Assembly (NCBI RefSeq): GCF_037975245.1
Contig: NC_092577.1
Location: 27,527,398 to 27,591,397, forward strand
Source: Apostichopus japonicus
Lineage: Eukaryota > Echinodermata > Holothuroidea > Aspidochirotida > Stichopodidae
Reading direction: 5' to 3'
Length of the DNA stretch: 64,000 nt
Positions within the stretch are counted from its first letter, which is position 1; every line of letters starts with the position of its first letter. Below the pieces are notes generated by a model. The model did not search any database. It was given only the letters and a program-made list of their open reading frames with translations, and was not told the DNA's origin. A program made the position numbers and the translations under genes. Below are positions 57,359 through 64,000 of the stretch, in pieces.

Positions 57359-59479
57359 CTAGGGCTGGGCGGCGAACGCTGGTCGATTGGAGGAGCGGTC
57401 ACTGTCCCGTCTGGTCGACGTGGAGCCTCTGCCTCCTCTGGGGGCCCAGGGGCGGGTCGGACGGAAGGCTGCCCCCCGGCTTCGGCCTCTGAGAGCTCCT
57501 CTGCTCATAGATTTGGCGGGTGCTGCTCTCGTTCCCCTAGGTGCTCTGCTCTCCCTCGGGCGGAAGGGTCTGGTTCTCTGGGTAGGTGGGGGTCGGAATT
57601 CTGATTTGGCCAGAGTCTCCCTTCGGGCCACCTCTTCCTGCAGTTTCTTTTGGAAGCAGCCCGCAAAAAGGTCCTCCCCGAGGATTGGTAGTTCCAGCAT
57701 TCTGTCCTTCGCCTCCGTCGAAGGCCAATGGATGGCGGAGACGATGTTTTGTCTACGGGCCTTTACGGACCTGGTAGCAACCCTTGCAAATTGATCGTAC
57801 GCGAGTCTGACGAGGGGGCCCAGCAGCAGGAGGAGCTGGCCCGCTTCGTCCCTGGATACTTGGCTGCTGTCCTCAGGGAGCTGTTGGTGGTGTCGCATGA
57901 GGACTTCGGCTGATAGCATTAGTACCGATGCGAACTTCATGCCCGAACGGGCTGCCATGTCCACCTCTACCAAAAGCTCTTCTAGCTTCCTCTGGTCCGG
58001 GGTCTTGAACACGTGTGTGGATGAGGCCCCTTGTTCGGCTTTTAATCTCTCCTTGGCCTCCTGGGGGATGGTTGGGCATCTAAATAGATCCTTCCGGGCC
58101 TCGTCAGGTACCCTGACCGCTCTATCTGCCCTGGCCGGGAAGGCCGTCCACTTGGTCTTGTTGGCAATGGCCTCAAATCTGTCATAACAGGTTGCGTCTA
58201 CTGGTATGGTAGTTTTGGGCTTATATGACGCTTCGCCGGTCGCCGTCAATTTTGATACCCGGCCCGCCTTCTGCGGTTGCGTCTCGGGTTCCTCGAACCC
58301 CAGGTGTCGTCTGAATATGTCTGCCGCCCGTGTTATTAGCTCCTGTGGGAGGGCTCCTCCTGTCACGGGTGCTTCCTCCGGTTCGTAATTGTGACCAAAG
58401 CTGTCCTCCATAGGATCGTAGTCGAGAGGATCTGGATCTATGGGCTCCCCTTCGTCCTCCAAGCCGGAAAGATTCACCGACGCTCTGCAATCCAGAGCGT
58501 CCGGGTCCGGGGCCGGTTGCGGGGCCATGGTCGATACGGGGCTGGTAGGGCCCGGTGCCACGTCGGCTACCGTGGACGTCCTTTGCTCCAGCAGGGGCCG
58601 TCGCAGGCCGGTGAGTTTGGAAAGCCAAGCTGGTTCCTCTTCCTGACGCCGTCTCGGGGACCGGCGCCTCCTCTTGGATCTTCTGTATCCATCGTCGGAA
58701 GAGTCCGAGGACTCGTCGGAGATTGGAGAGTATCTCTTCCTCTCTCTACGTCTTGGGGATCTTGTATGCGACCCCGATCTCTCCCTTCTGGGTCGGCGGG
58801 AGGACTCTCTCTCCCTACTTTCTCGGGCCGGGATCTCCGTCGGAACCCGCCTCTCCGGCTCCCTGTCCGGCTCCCTGGAACGGGACCGGCTCCGTCTCCG
58901 CGTCCCCTCGGTTGCTCTCTCATTAGGACCCGAGCCTCCCACGGCCGGGGGGCCGCGCTCTGTGGGTCTGTTTAGCTGCGGCCCGGACTGAGACGGAGTC
59001 TCCAGCCCGGCCGAGCTGTGCCTCTGCTTTGGAGGTCTTTTCTTGGCAGGAGCCTTGCCTTTGCTCCTGCCCTTCCCTCTGGCCGTAACTGATCCGGACG
59101 TAGCCGGGGCCGTTAGGGGAATTCTTTCTCTTTCTCTTTCCTCTCTCTCTACCTCTTTCTCTCCTTCGGCCCTCTCCTGGCCACTCTCCTCCACCTCTCT
59201 CTCTACTACTCCCTCCTCCTTTCTGTCTCCCGTTATTCCTGGAACCTCCGGCGCCCCGATTGCGCTCGGGATCGAGTCCAGCCTTCCCTGGAGCTTGCTA
59301 CGTAAGCCCTCAAGCCACAGGTCGATGTCCTGCCACTGAGCTGGTGTAAACTTAATACACACCAGGCAGGGGTCTCGTCGAGTGCAGGATCTGCATTTTG
59401 GACAAAGGTCGTGTTCGTCCCAGGCTCTGCCTGGGCGAAACATAGAGCAGTTGGTGCACTTCAATGGATTGCGTGACAT
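57359..59479 (-). CDS. DIRS Gag-like protein, 706 aa
   Basis: Starts MSRNPLKCTNCSMFRPGRAW. An N-terminal Cys cluster (CTNC, CPKCRSC, CLVC) probably binds zinc. A charged Glu/Arg stretch and a long RS-rich region (SRSREPDREPERR, RRSRSRS) follow, then a conserved Gag core (ALPQELITRAADIFRRHLGF, RADRAVRVPDEARKDLF, EVLMRHHQQLPEDSS). The tail is Arg/Gly-rich. This matches DIRS first ORFs. It ends at a single TAG (57,359-57,361), after which the RT frame continues in phase. Confidence 0.88.
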   Translation of the reverse strand: MSRNPLKCTNCSMFRPGRAWDEHDLCPKCRSCTRRDPCLVCIKFTPAQWQDIDLWLEGLRSKLQGRLDSIPSAIGAPEVPGITGDRKEEGVVEREVEESGQERAEGEKEVEREERERERIPLTAPATSGSVTARGKGRSKGKAPAKKRPPKQRHSSAGLETPSQSGPQLNRPTERGPPAVGGSGPNERATEGTRRRSRSRSREPDREPERRVPTEIPARESRERESSRRPRRERSGSHTRSPRRRERKRYSPISDESSDSSDDGYRRSKRRRRSPRRRQEEEPAWLSKLTGLRRPLLEQRTSTVADVAPGPTSPVSTMAPQPAPDPDALDCRASVNLSGLEDEGEPIDPDPLDYDPMEDSFGHNYEPEEAPVTGGALPQELITRAADIFRRHLGFEEPETQPQKAGRVSKLTATGEASYKPKTTIPVDATCYDRFEAIANKTKWTAFPARADRAVRVPDEARKDLFRCPTIPQEAKERLKAEQGASSTHVFKTPDQRKLEELLVEVDMAARSGMKFASVLMLSAEVLMRHHQQLPEDSSQVSRDEAGQLLLLLGPLVRLAYDQFARVATRSVKARRQNIVSAIHWPSTEAKDRMLELPILGEDLFAGCFQKKLQEEVARRETLAKSEFRPPPTQRTRPFRPRESRAPRGTRAAPAKSMSRGALRGRSRGAAFRPTRPWAPRGGRGSTSTRRDSDRSSNRPAFAAQP

Positions 59480-60065
59480 GCTGAATAACCGGATTAAGGA
59501 AGATTACTTCTTAGTGATAAATGAACAACAATAGAAGCTTAACGTAAGAAGGGAGAACTAGGGAGGGAATTAGGCTTAGGTGGAGCATAGCGTAACCTAG
59601 CAACGGTAAACAAGGTAACGCTACGGGGTGGCCTAACATGAAAATGCAAGCTGAGACAAAAATGAGAGAGCGAGAAATACATACGAAAAAGAGTGAATAT
59701 AAGTGAGCAATATGAATCCCCAAAAGGGGGACGAGAGAAACTAATTGGGGGGAAGAAAGCTAGTAAACAAGCTAAGAAAACACAATAACAACAACACGCT
59801 TTAGCGTGGGGAGGAATAGGGCGGGAACCTAGGCAGTTTCGCGGAACTGCTAACCCCGCCGCAAACCAACCCGAGGAGGAAACGCACTACGAAAACAGTC
59901 CCCAAAACCCTCCCTTTTTGACAAAAAGGATACTTATCGGTCAGGAAAGGACTGTCAAACTTCTAAAGATCCGAAGCTAAAAAACTTCCGGCGATCGTCG
60001 AAGAAAACCAAGACAATTTTCCAAGGAAACTATCCACAAGAAAAATATGCGTGTAGGCACTTGGA
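59480..60065 (-). other. DIRS 5' untranslated region
   Basis: Between the Gag start and the 5' terminal repeat; no ORF of note. Confidence 0.7.
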
Positions 60066-60214
60066 ATGGTAGAATGAAAAAGGAGGAGGGACCGGAAGGG
60101 GTGTCCGGTCATAGAGGGCGCACAGTGTTATTTATTTACCAGGACTTTATAGGCACGGTATAATGAGGTGCTAAGGTTGTGAGGAGACAGGTAAGCGAGG
60201 AGCGAAGTAAATAT
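60066..60214. repeat. DIRS 5' inverted terminal repeat
   Basis: Reverse complement of 54,289-54,450 over most of its length. It ends 'gcgaagtaaatat' at 60,214, where Kolobok-like sequence resumes. Confidence 0.9.
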
Positions 60215-61307
60215 AGTCATGTTAGGATTTCATCGCATTTATCTATTTCCTTTGTTGTATTCCAGTATCGTGAGTTCGTGATACATTGTGTTATATTGTC
60301 CGTTATGTTTATTCCGGCATCTGCATGGTCCAAGGAGTTGAATAAAAACGGTTCTATGTAGCGATCGGACGTTTTATTTCGTTAGTCACTGTCTTGTGAT
60401 TGTGGGATGTAACTGGTCAAGGCCTGTTTCAACTAGAACTAACTCAATGGAATTACACGGTGGTATTTCGCCCAGGATTGAACGAGAAACGTGGATTTGG
60501 ATATTCACTGCTAAATTTTGTTTATTGAAAGGATACTTTTTCTGTGTTTGTACTTTTGGATATTAAAACGAGTAAGTACTATGTTCAGCTGAAGCTTAGT
60601 CATGTATATGCTACCCTGGTCGATTCGGGTCAGCGTCTTCTCGTAGTTGTTCGATTATGTTTAGTGTCTTTTTGGTAATTTGTTGACAGTAACGTAAGCC
60701 ATTTTCCGTCACATATCACGCATGAGGCATCTTTTAGGTCTATTCTTCTCTGCAGTGTACGGTATCTTGCGATCAAATTGTATTACGGAATCGCCAAGCT
60801 GCTTGCATGTTCTACAGTATATTGTACCGTTCGGACCTATTGACGCTACGCTATGTAAAAGATGCTTCCATTTGAGTGGAAATTTTGCTAATAAAATAAC
60901 CAATTTAACTAAATTTTCTTCTTAAAATTGTCTTCAAACTATTTTTTTACCTTCATGAGTTCTTGTTTTAAGCTAACAGCTTTTCAAACGCTCAAAATTG
61001 GAAGTCAAATACAGTACAATTGTTCGCTATCTGTGTATAAACAGTGCCTATATCAGCGTTTGATTTTCGCGGTATACAAACAATGACGTCACACGGTGAC
61101 CAGAGGCTCCTTTGGGTCAATCTCTGTTTTCAGACATTCCAGAGGTTCATGTCACGTGACTACCCAAAATGTCCATTTTCGTGGTCGTTTTTTGATGGGT
61201 TATAGTAGGTTTTCGAAGATTATTTTTTACACATGCTGATTATGGGTATGTAAACTCCCAAATTAATGGAAAATCCCCCAAAAAAATTTTGTCTCCATAG
61301 TTGGTCT
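60215..61307. other. Right part of the Kolobok-like element
   Basis: Two short minus-strand frames look protein-like but were not recognised: SDRYIEPFLFNSLDHADA (60,400-60,228 area) and IGPNGTIYCRTCKQLGD (60,903-60,709), the latter with a CxxC pair. They may be transposase or captured-exon remnants. The terminal 237 bp are the inverted end. Confidence 0.4.
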
Positions 61308-61311
61308 TTAA

Positions 61312-62730
61312 GGGATATTTATAGACTATAATTTAGGTCTATAATAAGGTCTAAACGCAATGTAGCGGTAATAAATACTCTTTTGAGTTATGAAAAAATC
61401 CCCCGACTAATCGTTTCCCCCTGGTTGACGGTGGGGCCCCTTCCCCGTCCACCGTTTGCGCACGCGACAGGTTCAAAGAGAGTGCCATATAGACCTATAC
61501 CCTAGTGGCGATGCACTTACATATAGAAACTGCCTATCCATTCTCAGTTTCGACAAAAACAGTAATGCGACCGAGGTATGGTAGTATACCAGTCACACAT
61601 CAATATTTTATATAATAGAACTTAAGACTAAAGCCAATGGCACAGTTAATGATCGATCGTGCATTAAGATACATTGTTAGCAAAATTCTTCAAAGAAAGC
61701 AGTTATGATATACCCAAAGATCGACAATTCTGCTATAGGTTTTGACAAACAGTTTGAAGTATGCCAATCATGATGTCAGATATACCTACACGTTAGCCCA
61801 AAATATACTATACGCTGTCAGTGCGAGGATTATATATATATAAACATGACAACCCCCATGTATGTACCATGAACAGAGAACAACGCATAGCAGGTTAGTA
61901 GTATACAGGTTAGTTGTTGAGTATCAGCTTTATGCTGACATCACCTTGGTCTCATGTCGAATCTGTCGAGCTACATGCCACTCTGTAAAGACTAAACAAA
62001 CCGTTGGGCGGTAAGGAATGCACTTCAGCAGGACCAGATGTTTACCACGCACCTCCTGCCATGACACAAGGTAAGCTGAACTTACCAACTCCAAGCCTAT
62101 ACCCGACAAAGACTTGCATTATTGTAGGTCGTGTAAGAATATAGTTTCCAATAAAATGAGGTTATGTTTGTACTTTCTAAACGCCTTCGCACCTGCCCAT
62201 CACCCTTATACCCAACCTCTTCGTTCAAACAATAAACCAAAACACAAATGGGGTTGAGTGTATAGCTAAGTTATTATGTTTAGTTTTGAAGGGCAATTAA
62301 ACTACTAAGAAAATACCATGCTGCCAGAAACTAGCACGCTATTGAGTTGATTTCCGATAAGCAGGATAAAATACGTGCGTCTTCTTAGATGGTGGATCCT
62401 GATTTAAACATGACACTTAAATGCCAATCGGATGGATCAGCGCAATCAAATGCAACTTGATCGACCATACACAATATTTAGGAAAGTTTAGTATAGGTAG
62501 GCTTCTTCAACAAGGAACAAGTAACCAACATTTCACAACATGTTTTGTCAAATGATGGGATAGTATCACTAACAACCACATGTTGGTTTGTTACTGGTTG
62601 GCGTGTTTAATTACACTACATGGTATAACTATAAGCGACGTTGTAGCGCAATTGACGTTACAAAGTAAAGTACTATGTAATACCAGGCATTTGCAGATGA
62701 ACAAAGTAACGGTCAAGTACCACTAATGTA
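61312..62730. other. No recognisable feature
   Basis: Non-coding; no gene, array or TIR element recognised. Confidence 0.4.
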
Positions 62731-62734
62731 CCAC

Positions 62735-63150
62735 TAATCATGTCTCGCACGTAACGACCATATTTTAACGAACCAAGCCGCTAATAGTTCTGTACAACTT
62801 ATCATTTCACGCACTTAACGACCATATTTTAACGAACCAAGCCATGCACTGATAGTGCTGTACCACTTATCATTTCACGCACGCAACGACCATATTTTAA
62901 CGAACCAAGCCGCTAATAGTGTTGTACAACTTATCATTTCACGCACGTAACGACCATATTTTAATGAACCAAGCCACTGATAGTGCCGTACCGGTATCAC
63001 TTATCATTTCACGTACGTAACGACTATGTTTTAACAAACCAAGCCACTGATAGTGCCGTACCACTTATCATTTCACGCACGTAACGACCATATTTTAACG
63101 AACCAAGCCACTGTTGTACCACGTATTTCACACACGTAAAGACTGCATTT
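62735..63150. repeat. 64-bp tandem array, ~6.5 units
   Basis: 'tttcacgcacgtaacgacca' followed by 'tattttaacgaaccaagcc' recurs with marks at 62,747, 62,811, 62,879, 62,943, 63,013 and 63,077 (period 64, with two longer units of 68 and 70). Confidence 0.92.
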
Positions 63151-63534
63151 TAACATACTGAATAGTCGCTGTTTACAAAAAGCACCCTACGGTCTAATTG
63201 GGAATTGTAGTCCTTTAAGCAACATAGTCAACTCAACTACTGGAAGAGAAACGTTTACAACATGTTTGGTTTGACACTACTTTGAACTGCAATGACCCTT
63301 GTTCTTACCTTCCCAACTTGCACACCAGGTGACATAAGCAAAATTGTCGCACTAGCTTGATGGAACGTTACTGACAAATGGAGAAATGCAGAACAGTAAA
63401 CCAGAAAGCCAGTTGACTTTGTGATTCCTTGCCATATAATTTGCTCAAAATTCCACGTAAACTATTTGATCAATGTGGAGCGAGTGAGACATAAGTCTCT
63501 AAATTTGTACGTACTTGTACACTTCACATTAGAA

Positions 63535-63846
63535 ATATTGGCAAAATCAGAAAATACTTAAATGAAAGGGCCACAGAACAGATAATCCACGCCTTGGTCA
63601 CTTCACATCTTGACAATTGCTTAATAAACCCAACTGTCTCATCTTCAACATGTTAAGAACAATGCAGCTCGCATTCTAATTTTGTCTAATACTAGGTCCT
63701 GCCATATTACATCTAAAAATCAAGACGGCTAAGGTCCTTTAAAAAGAAGATTAAAACTCACCTTATGCGACAAGCTTTTGCGCATGCCTTGAGCGCCCTT
63801 TTCTGGGTGGATACGTGCGCAATATAAATATTTGTTATTATTATTA
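63535..63846 (+). pseudogene. CR1/L2-like LINE, internally deleted 3' fragment
   Basis: The frame HIRNIGKIRKYL, then ATEQIIHALVTSHLDNCLIN, is the typical thumb/C-terminal region of CR1/L2 reverse transcriptases ('RNIxxIRxxL', 'HALVTSRLDYCN'). 'aacaatgcagctcgcattct' (NNAARIL) follows in another frame. The 3' UTR ends 'gcgcaatataaatatttgtt' and (ATT)n. Missing sequence between these blocks shows deletions. Confidence 0.75.
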
Positions 63847-64000
63847 ATTTGTCCAAGAATTAAGCTAGAAAAGATCAGAGATTTACAGCTCTTGTTTGTA
63901 GCACTCACTTCTGGGCATCAACCAGTTAATTCACGAGTAAGGATTTTACAGCCTTGAATTTTCATTCCAAAATGTTTCAACTTACAGACCAGTCACAATA

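Larger units (their letters stand above)
54275..60214 (-). mobile_element. DIRS-type tyrosine-recombinase retrotransposon
   Basis: Inverted terminal repeats of about 150 bp lie at 54,275-54,450 and 60,066-60,214. An internal complementary region at about 54,895-55,015 joins the outer ends of both repeats, as DIRS replication requires. The minus strand carries Gag, RT and tyrosine recombinase in that order. No target duplication is seen, as expected for recombinase-mediated integration. A segment between RT and the region upstream of the recombinase is deleted. Confidence 0.93.
53526..61307 (+). mobile_element. Kolobok-like TTAA element, split by a DIRS insertion
   Basis: The outer ends TGACCAACTATGGAGAC and, reversed, AGACCAACTATGGAGAC are inverted. 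A second inverted block, gacgtcaNtgtttgtatac, lies about 225-237 bp inside each end (53,729-53,750 and 61,071-61,092). Both ends abut TTAA (53,522-53,525 and 61,308-61,311). A THAP-like ORF begins at 53,835. TTAA targets plus THAP domains are known for the Kolobok superfamily; P-type elements also carry THAP but duplicate 8 bp. Without the DIRS insert the element would be about 1.84 kb, too short for a complete transposase. Confidence 0.72.

Noticed and set aside
57335-58975. Long plus-strand ORFs over the DIRS gag region
   Set aside because: Antisense shadows of GC-rich, RS-rich coding sequence on the minus strand.

Overview
This is a eukaryotic window from an animal genome. It has spliced genes with GT..AG introns, a BMP-class TGF-beta gene, abundant minisatellites and a wide range of transposons (CACTA/EnSpm, hAT-like, Kolobok-like, foldback, DIRS, Penelope, CR1/L2-like). 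Foldback, DIRS, Kolobok and Penelope elements beside a BMP5-8-type gene suggest a marine deuterostome, most likely an echinoderm. The species cannot be fixed from the sequence alone.

Layout. 0-8.9 kb: no gene found; a dispersed repeat carrying DR1-like motifs (0.2-1.2 kb), a 370-bp hAT-like MITE (3.06-3.43 kb), a foldback element with tandem-repeat arms (4.48-7.86 kb) and a ~70-bp array (8.6-8.9 kb). 8,926-24,256: a probable full-length 15.3-kb CACTA/EnSpm-type transposon. Its termini match, a 77-bp subterminal array lies inside the left end, and it carries two minus-strand genes. One is a 10-exon gene (504 aa, my splice model). The other is an intact single-exon TNP2-like transposase (843 aa) lying inside intron 1 of the first. 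This is the tnpA/tnpD layout of maize En/Spm. 24.3-35 kb: a dense pile of small TIR elements, many with clear target-site duplications, plus a Penelope endonuclease fragment.

31,690-39,340 (minus): a BMP5-8/BMP7-like gene. The last five coding exons were recovered with consistent phase. They hold the end of the prodomain, an RVRR cleavage site and the complete seven-cysteine mature domain. Its introns contain nested transposons and a 2.2-kb array of a 30-bp satellite. The first exon(s) were not found. 40-53 kb: repeats, a CR1/L2-like LINE tail, microsatellites and a ~1.5-kb hAT-like element; no gene recognised.

53,526-61,307: a Kolobok-like element (TTAA flanks, ~230-bp inverted ends, a THAP-like ORF) split by a 5.9-kb DIRS retrotransposon at 54,275-60,214. 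The DIRS element has inverted terminal repeats, an internal complementary region, Gag, RT and tyrosine recombinase. It has lost the RNase H segment through an internal deletion. 61.3-64 kb: no gene, a 64-bp array and another LINE tail.

The most interesting unit is the CACTA-type element: a transposase nested inside a multi-exon accessory gene, with a subterminal array that could be that accessory protein's binding target.
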